The notes below the pieces were generated by a model. That model saw nothing but the letters and a program-made list of their open reading frames with translations, searched no databases and was not told where the DNA came from. Source: Clostridium formicaceticum (GTDB taxonomy: Bacteria; Bacillota; Clostridia; Peptostreptococcales; Natronincolaceae). From it: a stretch of 64,000 bases of DNA. Made by a program: the position numbers and the translations under genes. The stretch spans positions 2,170,001 through 2,234,000 of the forward strand of contig NZ_CP017603.1 in NCBI RefSeq assembly GCF_001854185.1, in the 5' to 3' direction. How positions within the stretch are numbered: position 1 is the first letter of the stretch; the number at the start of each line of letters is the position of its first letter. Positions 51,274 to 60,244 of this stretch are shown here, in pieces.

Positions 51274-53928
51274 ATGATAAACAATTTACCTAAAAACTAC
51301 GATCCCAAGGAATTCGAGGATCGCATTTATCAGTATTGGATGGAAAAAGACTATTTTAAAGCACAGGCAAATCCTGAAAAAGATCCCTATTGCATTGTAC
51401 TGCCGCCACCAAATATTACAGGACAACTGCATTTAGGGCATGCACTAGACCATACCCTTCAAGATGTATTGATTCGATTTAAAAGAATGCAGGGTTTTGA
51501 AACCCTATGGCAGCCAGGTACGGATCACGCCAGTATTGCAACAGAAGTAAAGGTAGTAGAAAAAATTAAAGCAGAAGAAGGTTTAACAAAGCAAGAGCTG
51601 GGCAGAGAAGAATTTCTTAAAAGAGCATGGCAGTGGAGAGATGAATATGGCAGAGTAATTGTAGAACAAATGAAAAGATTAGGTAACTCTTGTGATTGGT
51701 CTAGAGAAAGATTTACTATGGATCAAGGCTGCAGCGATGCTGTCACAGAGGTCTTTATTCAATTATACGAAAAAGGTTTGATTTATCGTGGCAATAGGAT
51801 TATTAACTGGTGCCCGGAATGTAAAACCTCTCTTTCAGATGCAGAAGTTGAACATGAGGACAAGGAAGGACATTTTTGGCATATCAAGTATCCTATCAAA
51901 GATAGCGATGAATTTTTAGAAATTGCCACCACAAGACCAGAAACAATGCTAGGAGATACTGCTATAGCTGTAAATCCAGAAGACGACCGTTATAAGCATT
52001 TAATCGGAAAAACTGCCATACTACCATTGGTGAATAGGGAGCTACCTATTATAGCAGATGATTATGTAGATCCTGAATTTGGAACTGGCGCTGTAAAAAT
52101 CACCCCTGCACATGACCCTAATGATTTTGAGATTGGGTTAAGACATGATCTTCCTCAAATTGTTGTGATGAAGGAAGATGCTACCATCAACGCTAAGGGT
52201 GGTAAATACGAGGGAATGGGCAGATATGAAGCAAGAAAGCAGATTGTAAAGGACTTAGAAGATTTAGGTTTGCTTGTCCATGTCAAAGAGAGAAGCCATA
52301 GTGTTGGGCAATGCTATCGTTGTGATACTGTGGTGGAGCCCATGACTTCAGACCAATGGTTTGTAAAGATGGGACCTTTAGCAGCACCCGCTATTGAAGC
52401 AGTAAAGAATAGCAAAATTAAGTTTATTCCGCAACGTTTTGATAAAATCTATCTCCACTGGTTAGAAAATATTAAAGATTGGTGTATTTCAAGACAATTG
52501 TGGTGGGGACATCGTATACCTGCTTATTATTGTGAAGATTGTGGAGAAATGATGGTATCAAAAGAAGTACCAACAAGCTGTAAAAAATGTGAGGGTAGCA
52601 GCATAAAACAGGATGAAGATGTACTAGATACATGGTTTAGTTCAGCCCTATGGCCTTTTTCTACCTTGGGATGGCCGGAAAAAACAAAAGAGCTGGAATA
52701 CTTCTATCCAACAGACGTATTAGTAACTGGCTACGATATTATTTTCTTCTGGGTTGTGCGTATGGCCTTCTCAGGCATTGAATTTATGAAGGAAGTGCCT
52801 TTTAAGCATGTATTTGTGCATGGTTTGGTAAGAGATGCTCAGGGAAGAAAAATGAGCAAATCATTGGGAAATGGCGTAGACCCACTGGAGATTATAGATC
52901 AGTATGGAGCAGATGCCCTTAGATATACCTTGGTTACCGGTAATTCCCCAGGAAATGACATTCGTTTTCATATGGAAAGATTAGAGGCCAGTAGAAACTT
53001 TGCTAATAAACTATGGAATGCTACAAGATTTGTATTGATGAACTTAGATGAAGAAGAAATATCCCTTCAGCAAGTAGAAGATCATTTAAATATAGCAGAT
53101 CAATGGATTATGTCTCGATTAAATGAAGTTACTAGAGAAGTAACAGAGAACATGGAGAAATTTGAGCTAGGATTGGCCCTGCAAAAAACCTATGATTTTA
53201 TTTGGAGTGAATATTGTGATTGGTATATTGAGCTAGCAAAAAATAGATTATATGGTGATGAGGCTAATAAAAAGAAGGCTGCACAGTATACCCTTACCTA
53301 TGTATTAGAAAGTATATTAAAGTTGTTACATCCATTTATGCCTTTTATCACAGAAGAAATATGGCAAAGTATACCTAACTTTAAAGATAGTGTCATTGTA
53401 GCCCCTTGGCCAAAATATAAAGAAGAGGCAAAAAATTATCAAGCAGAAGAAAAAATGAATTTAATCATGGAGGCCATTAAAAACATTAGAAACTTAAGGG
53501 CAGAGATGAATGTAGTTCCTTCAAGAAAAGCAAAGCTGATGGTGTGGACGTCGAAAGAAGAAGTAAAAACTGTCATTCAAGAGGGAGAACAATACTTTGT
53601 AGCATTGGCAGGAATATCAGAAATCCAATTTGTAAGCAACAAAGAAGAAGTTCCTTCCGATGCTGTTTCGACTGTAGTACAGGGGGGAGAACTATTTTTA
53701 CCTTTAGAAGACTTAATTGATGTTGCAAAAGAAATAGAAAGGCTTCAAAAAGAGAAGACGAAGTTAGAGGGAGAAATCAAAAGGGTTAAGGGGAAACTTT
53801 CAAATGAAGGCTTTACTAAAAAAGCCCCTGCCCACTTAATTGAAGAAGAACGGCAAAAAGGAGCAAAGTACGAAGAAATGCTGCATACAGTATTGGAAAG
53901 AATAGAAACATTAAGCAAAAAGAAGTAA
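51274..53928 (+). CDS. valS: Valyl-tRNA synthetase
   Basis: 884 residues, class I synthetase. HIGH motif in [22 protein letters not shown] motif in [14 protein letters not shown], editing domain (about 190-340) with [17 protein letters not shown], zinc-knuckle sequences ([24 protein letters not shown]), [18 protein letters not shown], and the C-terminal coiled-coil arm (from about 815; [20 protein letters not shown]). Start ATG 51274 after AAGGAGG. Controlled by the T-box upstream. Confidence 0.97.
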   Translation: MINNLPKNYDPKEFEDRIYQYWMEKDYFKAQANPEKDPYCIVLPPPNITGQLHLGHALDHTLQDVLIRFKRMQGFETLWQPGTDHASIATEVKVVEKIKAEEGLTKQELGREEFLKRAWQWRDEYGRVIVEQMKRLGNSCDWSRERFTMDQGCSDAVTEVFIQLYEKGLIYRGNRIINWCPECKTSLSDAEVEHEDKEGHFWHIKYPIKDSDEFLEIATTRPETMLGDTAIAVNPEDDRYKHLIGKTAILPLVNRELPIIADDYVDPEFGTGAVKITPAHDPNDFEIGLRHDLPQIVVMKEDATINAKGGKYEGMGRYEARKQIVKDLEDLGLLVHVKERSHSVGQCYRCDTVVEPMTSDQWFVKMGPLAAPAIEAVKNSKIKFIPQRFDKIYLHWLENIKDWCISRQLWWGHRIPAYYCEDCGEMMVSKEVPTSCKKCEGSSIKQDEDVLDTWFSSALWPFSTLGWPEKTKELEYFYPTDVLVTGYDIIFFWVVRMAFSGIEFMKEVPFKHVFVHGLVRDAQGRKMSKSLGNGVDPLEIIDQYGADALRYTLVTGNSPGNDIRFHMERLEASRNFANKLWNATRFVLMNLDEEEISLQQVEDHLNIADQWIMSRLNEVTREVTENMEKFELGLALQKTYDFIWSEYCDWYIELAKNRLYGDEANKKKAAQYTLTYVLESILKLLHPFMPFITEEIWQSIPNFKDSVIVAPWPKYKEEAKNYQAEEKMNLIMEAIKNIRNLRAEMNVVPSRKAKLMVWTSKEEVKTVIQEGEQYFVALAGISEIQFVSNKEEVPSDAVSTVVQGGELFLPLEDLIDVAKEIERLQKEKTKLEGEIKRVKGKLSNEGFTKKAPAHLIEEERQKGAKYEEMLHTVLERIETLSKKK

Positions 53929-53952
53929 AGATAAAGCAATAAATGTAAAAGT

Positions 53953-53990
53953 GAAAGTCCCGCCTACACTAACCTTAGGGGTGGGGCCTT
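53953..53990. repeat. Hairpin after valS sharing sequence with the IS605-end-like element
   Basis: GTCCCGCCT (53957-53965) pairs with GGGGTGGGGC (53978-53987) through G-C and G-U pairs. The sequence from 53953 (GAAAGTCCCGCCTACACTAA) matches the reverse complement of 13427-13444 with few differences. No T tract follows, so it is a repeat fragment and perhaps a poor terminator. Confidence 0.5.
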
Positions 53991-54134
53991 CCTATCCTAA
54001 AAATAAAAGCGTGATAAAAATTAGAATAATTATGTTAAAATAATAACTAAGTTGTTGACACCAATGGTTTTTCTGCTATGATGAAATTATGTAGGTTCGC
54101 ATAAGAAATATACTTTAAAGAATGGAGTGGGGAG

Positions 54135-55430
54135 ATGAATTATCAAGAGGCAATAGAGTATATCCATGGCACGTATAAATTTGGCAGCAAATTAGGATTA
54201 GAGAATATCAAGTATCTATTAAATTTATTAGGAAACCCTCAGAAGGAGTTAAAGGTGATTCATGTGGCAGGAACCAATGGCAAAGGTTCAACTTCCTCTT
54301 TTATCAATGGTGTCCTAAAGACTTCAGGCTATAAGGTAGGGTTATATACCTCTCCCTACATAGAAGAGTTTACAGAGAGAATGCAAATTAATGGGGAGAA
54401 GATTGACAAACAGCGCTTAGCAGAGGTTACTACAATTGTTAAAGCAAAAATAGAGCAGATGCTGTCAGAGGGAAAAAACCATCCTACAGAGTTTGAAGTT
54501 GGGACAGCCATTGCATTAGTTTATTTTGCAGAAGAAAAGGTGGATTTTACCATATTAGAAGTAGGTATGGGAGGGCGTCTAGATGCTACAAATATTATAG
54601 AAAATCCTCTGCTTTCCATCATAACCCCTATAGACTATGATCATATGGAGCATTTAGGAGATACGCTTGAAAAAATAGCTTTTGAAAAGGCAGGAATTAT
54701 CAAAGAAAACAATTTTGTTGTTTCTTATCCTCAACGAGAAGAGGCAAAGGAGGTTGTAAAAAAAGTCTCTAGAGAAAAAAATAGCCAACTATTTGTTGTG
54801 AATTATGATCATCTTAAAGTACATCGCAGTACCATTGAAGAACAACAGTTTTCTGTAGAAGTATTAGGAAAAAAATATGAAGATGTTATCATCACATTGG
54901 CAGGACCACATCAGGTGTATAATTGCTGTACAGCGCTAACAGCGATAGAGGTGTTAAAAAACCATAGAAATATTCTGATTAGCGATGAAGCAATTTATCA
55001 AGGATTAAAAACGACGAAATGGATAGGAAGATTAGAGGTATTAGCTAAGAATCCTTTAACCATCATAGATGGTGCCCACAATCTTCAGGGAGCTACAGCT
55101 TTAAAGCATAGTGTTGAAACCTTGCTACAAGGAAAAAAAGTTACTTTAGTGGTGGCAATGTTAGGAGATAAAGATGTCCAAGGGGTATTAAGCAATCTAA
55201 TTCCTCTTATGGATAAAATCGTCGTGACTAAACCAAACAACCCTAGAGCAATGGCAGCAGATGATTTAGCTAAGGAATTAGTCTGTTATGGAAAAGATAT
55301 GTATATATGTAACACCATTAAAGAGGCAGTAAAAAAAGCCTATGAAGTGACAGAGGCTTCAGATGTCATTCTTTTTGCCGGATCTTTATATATGATCGGG
55401 GAAGCTAGAACGATATTAACAAATAAATAA
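54135..55430 (+). CDS. folC: Folylpolyglutamate synthase / dihydrofolate synthase
   Basis: 431 residues. Mur-ligase fold: P-loop HVAGTNGKGSTSSFINGVL, YTSPYIEEFTERMQINGE (omega loop), VDFTILEVGMGGRLDATNII, PIDYDHMEHLGDTLEKIAFEKAGIIK with the carbamylated-lysine type site, GAHNLQGATALKHSV and C-terminal domain with VAMLGDKDVQGVL. Adds glutamate to (dihydro)folate. ATG 54135 after GGAG. Placed after valS as in many Firmicutes, but separated from it by the repeat hairpin. Confidence 0.95.
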   Translation: MNYQEAIEYIHGTYKFGSKLGLENIKYLLNLLGNPQKELKVIHVAGTNGKGSTSSFINGVLKTSGYKVGLYTSPYIEEFTERMQINGEKIDKQRLAEVTTIVKAKIEQMLSEGKNHPTEFEVGTAIALVYFAEEKVDFTILEVGMGGRLDATNIIENPLLSIITPIDYDHMEHLGDTLEKIAFEKAGIIKENNFVVSYPQREEAKEVVKKVSREKNSQLFVVNYDHLKVHRSTIEEQQFSVEVLGKKYEDVIITLAGPHQVYNCCTALTAIEVLKNHRNILISDEAIYQGLKTTKWIGRLEVLAKNPLTIIDGAHNLQGATALKHSVETLLQGKKVTLVVAMLGDKDVQGVLSNLIPLMDKIVVTKPNNPRAMAADDLAKELVCYGKDMYICNTIKEAVKKAYEVTEASDVILFAGSLYMIGEARTILTNK

Positions 55431-55454
55431 TATGAAAAATTCACAAAAGATCTA

Positions 55455-55652
55455 TTGACAATTGAATGAATAATATGATATTATTTATTTAGACACAGGT
55501 CAAAAACACTTCCAAAATAAATCATGAAGGTTTATTACACAATCATGAAACCTATGTAAATCAACTAAATTTTGAAATATAAATACGTTAAGAAGACAAG
55601 GTCATGAAGGTCTATATTTGGAAGGAACCAAATATTCCTTATGACCTTTTTC
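55455..55652 (+). ncRNA. Promoter and about 165-nt terminated RNA with CATGAAGG motifs (site A)
   Basis: TTGACA 55455-55460, 18-base spacer, TATTAT 55479-55484. The downstream region has no ORF and ends in a terminator: AAGGTCAT (55598-55605) and inner ATATTTGG pair with CCAAATAT..CCTT and ATGACCTT (to 55648), then TTT. Three CATGAA copies occur: 55523, 55543 and 55603; the first two flank a hairpin AGGTTT/AAACCT (55528-55553). The next gene is convergent, so this is a stand-alone RNA or a 3' element. The remaining bases of the folC-DUF4364 gap hold CCCCTTAAT-type inverted repeats and a T run (55660-55740). Confidence 0.5.
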
Positions 55653-55741
55653 ATCGTCAGCATATCCCCTTAATTCAACATATTTTTTTTAAAAAAAGTT
55701 GTTATCCCCTAATAAAAATAGGATTAAGGGGCTTTTTTTAT

Positions 55742-56272
55742 TTACAAGGAAAGTAATTTTATAATTTCATTGTAAAGGGCCTTAGGATTTCTTTTCCAAT
55801 TGATACATATGTTTTTTGCCTCTTCTTCTTCTGATAGATTTAGTTTTAGGTCAATAACAGGGGTGTTGTCTTCTGTCATTGTGAGCCTAATAACATACTT
55901 TTTTTCTTCTCCAAGTTGGTGATAATCCCCTCGAATCTCTATATTTGCCTGTAGGTTTTCTTTTTGCATATGGATAAAAGTGTTGATTTCCTCTTTTTGA
56001 TTTTTAGGAATTCGATTAACAAAGTAATTCAGCGTATTTTTTCCTTTATGGGTGATGGAAAATAACTGACTATGATTTTTCTCTTCTTCAGCGATAAAGT
56101 CTGCTTCTTTGAGTTCTGATAAAAATTGCTGCAACATAAAGTAATTCATAATATCGTTTTCTAAAATGAACTGAGTAATTTGAGAATTCGTTAAAGAGCC
56201 TTCTGCTTGATCTAATATATAAAGTAAAAGCAGTTTTTTTTCTGCCAATTGTTCTGGTGTATTCACAAACAT
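55742..56272 (-). CDS. DUF4364 family protein
   Basis: 176 residues. Winged-helix-like N-terminal region (residues about 5-85; LLYILDQAEGSLTNSQITQFIL, FLSELKEADFIAEEE) and a C-terminal part with a beta segment (ANIEIRGDYHQLGEEKKYVIRL) typical of DUF4364. The wHTH suggests DNA binding or regulation, but the family has no established role. RBS GGAGG on the minus strand just upstream of 56272. Convergent with the RNA at 55455-55652. Confidence 0.8.
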   Translation of the reverse strand: MFVNTPEQLAEKKLLLLYILDQAEGSLTNSQITQFILENDIMNYFMLQQFLSELKEADFIAEEEKNHSQLFSITHKGKNTLNYFVNRIPKNQKEEINTFIHMQKENLQANIEIRGDYHQLGEEKKYVIRLTMTEDNTPVIDLKLNLSEEEEAKNICINWKRNPKALYNEIIKLLSL

Positions 56273-56433
56273 TTCTATTTACCTCCTTAAAAAGTTTCCT
56301 AATATTATATTACTGCATTTATCAAAATTTTAAAAGAAGAAATCCAAAGCAAAAAAATATTTTTCAGATGTATGAAGAGAGACTTTTTAGAAGAAAATAG
56401 ATATATAACAGATATTCACAGGAGGTTATTGCC

Positions 56434-56640
56434 ATGACAGTTGGTTCACAAGTAAAGCAGACTTTGGCTACACTAAAGGGGACACAAGGCACGTTGAGGA
56501 CTTATTCACTACAGTGCCACCATGAAGAAGAAAAAAAAGTTTATGAAGAAGCGCTAAAGACAAGCAATGAGATTATAAAGGATTTAGAAAATAGACTAAA
56601 AACATTAGAGTTTGAAGAATCTCAATTTAAAGGTTATTAG
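56434..56640 (+). CDS. DUF1657 protein, first gene of the spoVA-type operon
   Basis: 68 residues, ATG 56434 after AGGAGG. DUF1657 signature: MTVGSQVKQTLATLKGTQG, then TYSLQCHHEEEKKVYEEAL and an end FEESQFKGY. It overlaps in spacing with the yetF-like gene (14 bases). Such small proteins occur in pairs around spoVA genes in heat-resistant spore formers; the molecular role is unknown. Two Cys/His (LQCHHEE) are not shared with the other copies. Confidence 0.85.
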   Translation: MTVGSQVKQTLATLKGTQGTLRTYSLQCHHEEEKKVYEEALKTSNEIIKDLENRLKTLEFEESQFKGY

Positions 56641-56654
56641 ATGGGGTGGATCAT

Positions 56655-57515
56655 ATGAGAGATTGGGTGGAAATACTATTAAGATCACTAGGATTATTTT
56701 TTTTGACTTTTTTATTTATAAGAATTATGGGAAAACGGCATCCAGGAAAAATGACAGCATTTCAACTTGTAAATTACATAATCATTGCCACAATAGCTGC
56801 GCTTACTTCCGCAAAAGTAATTACAAATATCAGATTAGGATTGGTTGCACTGGGGGTTTGGATTGTATTGCCCATCTTACTTGACTTCATGGCGGTAAAG
56901 AGCAAAGTAATACATGATTTTATTTATGGTAAGCAAACCATCCTTATAAAAAAGGGAAAAGTCATGGAGGAGAATTTAAAAAAAGCAAAATTGACAGGAG
57001 AAGAATTAATAAGAGAGCTGCGAGCAAAAAATGCCTTTAGTTTAGCAGATGTTGAGTTTGCGGTTTTAGAAACAACCGGTGAGGTAAATGTTGTAATGAA
57101 GTCTGATAAAAAGCCCATTACTGCTCATGATTTAGAGAGAAAAGTAGCACCACAAACCGAACCACAAACTATTATCTTAGATGGAAACATTTTATATGAT
57201 GCTCTAAATGAGTTTGGGTTAAATGAGGGTTGGCTTAAAACGCAACTAAAGGGCATGGGTGTAGATTTGACCAATGTATTTATTGGTCAAGTAGATAGTA
57301 GTGGTGATTTATATGTAGATTTATTTGATGATATGATTCAATTACCTCAGCCAAGCGTTAAAGAGATGCTGTATGCTGGTATAGAAAAGAGTCAGGCAGA
57401 TTTTACGAAATATGCTTTAGAAACAAAAGACGAAAAAGCCAAGCAAATGTATAGTGAACATGCAAAAAATTTACAAGAGCTGATGAAAAAATTGCAGCCC
57501 TATTTATTACGTTAG
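56655..57515 (+). CDS. YetF-like DUF421 membrane protein with a DUF1657-like C-terminal tail
   Basis: 286 residues from ATG 56655 (GGGGTGG upstream). Three N-terminal membrane helices, RIMGKRHPGKMTAFQLVNYI typical of YetF/YkjA, then the paired DUF421 cytosolic domains (about 85-230; KKGKVMEENLKKAKLTGEEL, LRAKNAFSLADVEFAVLE). The last 45 residues (FTKYALETKDEKAKQMYSEHA then LMKKLQP) resemble the core of the DUF1657 proteins encoded on both sides. YetF homologues in spoVA-linked operons are reported to affect spore inner membrane fluidity and heat resistance. Confidence 0.85.
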   Translation: MRDWVEILLRSLGLFFLTFLFIRIMGKRHPGKMTAFQLVNYIIIATIAALTSAKVITNIRLGLVALGVWIVLPILLDFMAVKSKVIHDFIYGKQTILIKKGKVMEENLKKAKLTGEELIRELRAKNAFSLADVEFAVLETTGEVNVVMKSDKKPITAHDLERKVAPQTEPQTIILDGNILYDALNEFGLNEGWLKTQLKGMGVDLTNVFIGQVDSSGDLYVDLFDDMIQLPQPSVKEMLYAGIEKSQADFTKYALETKDEKAKQMYSEHAKNLQELMKKLQPYLLR

Positions 57516-57528
57516 AAGGTGATGAAAA

Positions 57529-58008
57529 GTGTCTAGACAAAAATATAAGAAGTTAACACCTACCCAGCAACAGTACCAGATCTTTGCTAAAGATCGAGAG
57601 CCAAAGCGTCCTGCTTTCATAAATTCTATAAAAGCATTTTTTGTGGGTGGGATCATATGCACCATAGGTCAAGCTCTTCAAATGATGTTTATAAAGTATT
57701 TTAATTTTACAGAAATTACTGCGGGTAATCCTACAGTAGCCACGTTAATTATTATTTCTGTTTTGTTGACAGGCTTAGGCGTATATGATCATATGGCTCA
57801 ATGGGCTGGGGCAGGAACAGCAGTACCTGTTACAGGTTTTGCTAACACTGTAACTTCTGCCGCTATTGAACATCGCAGCGAAGGTTTTGTACTGGGTGTA
57901 GGCGGAAATATGTTTAAGATTGCAGGGCCAGTTATCACATATGGTGTATTTTCCGCATTTGTAGTGGCTCTGATAAAAATTATTATAAAGGAATTAGGTG
58001 GGATATAA
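57529..58008 (+). CDS. spoVAC: Stage V sporulation protein AC
   Basis: 159 residues, GTG start 57529 after AAGGTGATG. Membrane protein with about four helices; NSIKAFFVGGIICTIGQALQ and WAGAGTAVPVTGFANTVTSAAIEHRSEG are family hallmarks. Part of the channel that takes Ca2+-dipicolinic acid into the forespore and releases it at germination (SpoVAC acts as a mechanosensitive channel in Bacillus). Followed directly by spoVAD with no gap. Confidence 0.95.
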   Translation: MSRQKYKKLTPTQQQYQIFAKDREPKRPAFINSIKAFFVGGIICTIGQALQMMFIKYFNFTEITAGNPTVATLIIISVLLTGLGVYDHMAQWAGAGTAVPVTGFANTVTSAAIEHRSEGFVLGVGGNMFKIAGPVITYGVFSAFVVALIKIIIKELGGI

Positions 58009-59013
58009 ATGCTTAAAGGACACCAATCTTGGGTTTTTGAATCAAAACCTTTTATTAAGGCATCAGCCGCCGTGGGAGGTCCCTTTGAAGCACAGGGAGC
58101 TATGCCAGAGGATTTTGACACCCTGCATGCTGATATATGGCTGGGGCAGGATAGTTTTGAGAAGGCAGAAAAAAAGTTGCTGGAGGAAGCTTGTCAAAAA
58201 GCCATCGATAAGGCAGGGATGAAAAAAGAAGATATTCAGTTTTTTTTAAGTGGCGACTTAATGAATCAAATTATTTCTAGTAGTTTTGCTGCTAGAACCT
58301 TAGGTGTGCCTTATTTAGGGGTTTTTGGTGCTTGTTCAAGTTCTATGGAGGGATTAGCTCTTGCCAGCATGATAGTAGATAGTAGATTTGCTAAAAATGC
58401 CCTGGCTGCTGCTTCCAGTCATAATGCAGCGGCAGAAAAGCAATTTCGGTATCCAACAGAATACGGTGCGCAAAAACCACCAACTGCCCAATGGACTGTT
58501 ACAGGAGCAGGAGCTGCAGTTGTAGCATCAGAGGGGGAAGAAGGACCTAGGGTTGTGGCGGCTACTATAGGAAGGGTGATTGATATGGGAATATCCGATC
58601 CTTTTAATATGGGGGCAGCTATGGCACCAGCAGCAGTAGATACCATTGAAGCACATTTTAGAGATTTAAACATCGATCCTTCTCACTATGATCTTATTGC
58701 TACTGGTGACCTGGGAGCAGTAGGACATCGTATAGCAGGAGATTTACTTATTGAACATGGGATGAAAATACCAAAAGAGATTTTTACTGATTGCGGGTTA
58801 TTAATTTATAGACAGGAACAACCTATTTTTGCAGGAGGCAGCGGATGTGGCTGTTCTGCTACTGTAACTTACGGACATTTTATGAATCGTATGAGAAAAG
58901 GAGAGTTAAGAAAAATTTTGGTTGTTGCTACCGGTGCTTTGATGTCACCTATGTCCTATCAGCAAAAAGAAAGTATTCCTTGTATAGCTCATGCGGTAGC
59001 TATTGAAATATAA
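58009..59013 (+). CDS. spoVAD: Stage V sporulation protein AD
   Basis: 334 residues. Thiolase-fold protein that binds dipicolinic acid and is needed for its uptake. Seen: QSWVFESKPFIKASAAVGGP, PYLGVFGACSSSMEGLALAS, TAQWTVTGAGAAVV, DMGISDPFNMGAAMAPAAVDT and GGSGCGCSATVTYGHF. Soluble, at the outer face of the spore inner membrane. ATG 58009 abuts the spoVAC stop; RBS AGGTGGG lies within spoVAC. Confidence 0.95.
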   Translation: MLKGHQSWVFESKPFIKASAAVGGPFEAQGAMPEDFDTLHADIWLGQDSFEKAEKKLLEEACQKAIDKAGMKKEDIQFFLSGDLMNQIISSSFAARTLGVPYLGVFGACSSSMEGLALASMIVDSRFAKNALAAASSHNAAAEKQFRYPTEYGAQKPPTAQWTVTGAGAAVVASEGEEGPRVVAATIGRVIDMGISDPFNMGAAMAPAAVDTIEAHFRDLNIDPSHYDLIATGDLGAVGHRIAGDLLIEHGMKIPKEIFTDCGLLIYRQEQPIFAGGSGCGCSATVTYGHFMNRMRKGELRKILVVATGALMSPMSYQQKESIPCIAHAVAIEI

Positions 59014-59027
59014 GGAGGTGAAGTTTT

Positions 59028-59381
59028 TTGGAAAAGTTTATTTGGGCTTTTGTCGTAGGTGGAGGAATCTGTGTCATAGGACAAATTGCCATGGATGTTT
59101 TTAAGCTAACTCCAGCCCATACCATGAGTGGTTTGGTGGTGACAGGAGCTATACTGGGAGGCTTAGGATTGTATGAACCTTTGATAAAATTTGCTGGCGC
59201 TGGAGCCACAATACCTATTAGTAGTTTTGGGAACTCTCTTTTTAAGGGTGCCATGATGGAGTATGAAAGAAATGGCATTGTAGGGGTATTGACAGGAATT
59301 TTTGAAGTCACCAGTGCCGGAATCTCCGCAGCTATTATTTTTGGATTTATTGCAGCATTAATTTTTAAACCAAAAGGTTGA
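59028..59381 (+). CDS. spoVAE: Stage V sporulation protein AE (short form)
   Basis: 117 residues, TTG start 59028 with AAGGAGGTG at 59012-59020. Membrane protein paralogous to Spo[23 protein letters not shown] and [23 protein letters not shown] are typical of SpoVAEb. Third part of the dipicolinate channel. Operon order C-AD-AE without AA/AB/AF matches the minimal clostridial form and the mobile spoVA2mob type. Confidence 0.93.
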   Translation: MEKFIWAFVVGGGICVIGQIAMDVFKLTPAHTMSGLVVTGAILGGLGLYEPLIKFAGAGATIPISSFGNSLFKGAMMEYERNGIVGVLTGIFEVTSAGISAAIIFGFIAALIFKPKG

Positions 59382-59396
59382 TAGAAGTATATTTAT

Positions 59397-59485
59397 AAAT
59401 TTTAATATGCAGGAACTATGTTTTTGTATTTCGGGCTAAAAGGCCAGTAGCAGCTTGTAAATGTGGTGCTTGCGATATTAAAACT
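59397..59485. repeat. TTTTAAT-family palindromic element, copy in the spoVA operon
   Basis: About 88 bases with termini AAATTTTAATATGC and GCGATATTAAAACTT, inner hairpin GGGCTAAAAGGCC region (59432-59446). Similar in length and ends to the element at 9952-10039, though the interior has diverged. It separates spoVAE from the last DUF1657 gene. Confidence 0.55.
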
Positions 59486-59549
59486 TCGGTATAAAGAATA
59501 AGGCTTATCCTCCATGCCTTCATTAAAATACTGAAGGGAGGTGAAAATG

Positions 59550-59756
59550 ATGACAGTAGGTACACAAATGCAACAAGCAATTGCAGGTATTCAAAGTGCA
59601 GCTGCTACAATGAAGACATTTTCTTTAGAAACACAAGACCAAAATGCAAAAAAAGAGTTTCAACAAATAGCACAAGATCTTGAGAATGCGTTACAAACCT
59701 TAGAAAATAGAAGAAAATATATTGAAAAGCAAGAACCACAGTTTAAACAACAATAA
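59550..59756 (+). CDS. DUF1657 protein, last gene of the spoVA-type operon
   Basis: 68 residues from ATG 59550 (AAGGGAGGTG 8 bases upstream; ATG 59547 and GTG 59541 are closer). MTVGTQMQQAIAGIQSAAAT, MKTFSLETQDQNAKKEFQQ and the end EKQEPQFKQQ are the clearest DUF1657 match in the window. Probably made in the forespore. A GACCTCACC/GGTGGGGTT hairpin and the strong terminator at 59801 follow. Confidence 0.85.
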   Translation: MTVGTQMQQAIAGIQSAAATMKTFSLETQDQNAKKEFQQIAQDLENALQTLENRRKYIEKQEPQFKQQ

Positions 59757-59800
59757 TTTATATAGACCTCACCTTATTTTAGGATTGGTGGGGTTTATTT

Positions 59801-59851
59801 AAAATAAAAAAGGAAAGACCAAACAAAGTTTGGTCTTTCCTTTTTTATTTT
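59801..59851. terminator. 24-bp perfect bidirectional terminator
   Basis: 59801-59824 pairs exactly with 59828-59851 (loop AAA), A-rich on the left and T-rich on the right; serves the DUF1657 gene and the convergent SASP gene. Confidence 0.92.
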
Positions 59852-59855
59852 TTTA

Positions 59856-60065
59856 CTATTTTCCACTCATGTTTCTTTCAGCTTGCTCGATTAATCTTTT
59901 CACCATATATCCGCCAACATAACCATTTTGTCGAGAAGTTAAATTACCTTTATCTGTTGCTTCATAGTTTGCTAATCCTAATTCACTAGCAATCTCAGTT
60001 TTCATCTGATTTAGAGCTTGACGTGCTTCTGGTACAACAATTCTGTTATTATTTCTTGAAGCCAT
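59856..60065 (-). CDS. Small acid-soluble spore protein, alpha/beta type
   Basis: 69 residues: starts MASRNNNRIVVPEARQALN, has the Gpr site EIASELG and the DNA-binding GNLTSRQNGYVGGYMVKRLIE. Almost identical to the SASP at 16887-17105 apart from the N-terminus. RBS GAGGAGGAG on the minus strand. A perfect 8-bp hairpin lies in its leader (60096-60115). Confidence 0.95.
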   Translation of the reverse strand: MASRNNNRIVVPEARQALNQMKTEIASELGLANYEATDKGNLTSRQNGYVGGYMVKRLIEQAERNMSGK

Positions 60066-60095
60066 AAATTTCTCCTCCTCATATGATTTTATTTT

Positions 60096-60115
60096 ACAAC
60101 ATCTTTTGATGTTGT
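60096..60115 (-). promoter_or_regulatory. Leader hairpin of the SASP gene
   Basis: ACAACATC pairs with GATGTTGT across TTTT, about 30 bases before the SASP start. May stabilise the long-lived spore mRNA or be an operator. Confidence 0.4.
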
Positions 60116-60244
60116 ATTTATAATTTAACCAATTCTCTTTAGGAATATGTTAGTAGGTTTTTGAAGGGATATATAATTATGGAAGGAATTTTTTTGTGTT
60201 TTTAAAAGTTTATTTTGTTATAATGATTGAAAGGAGAGGATAAT

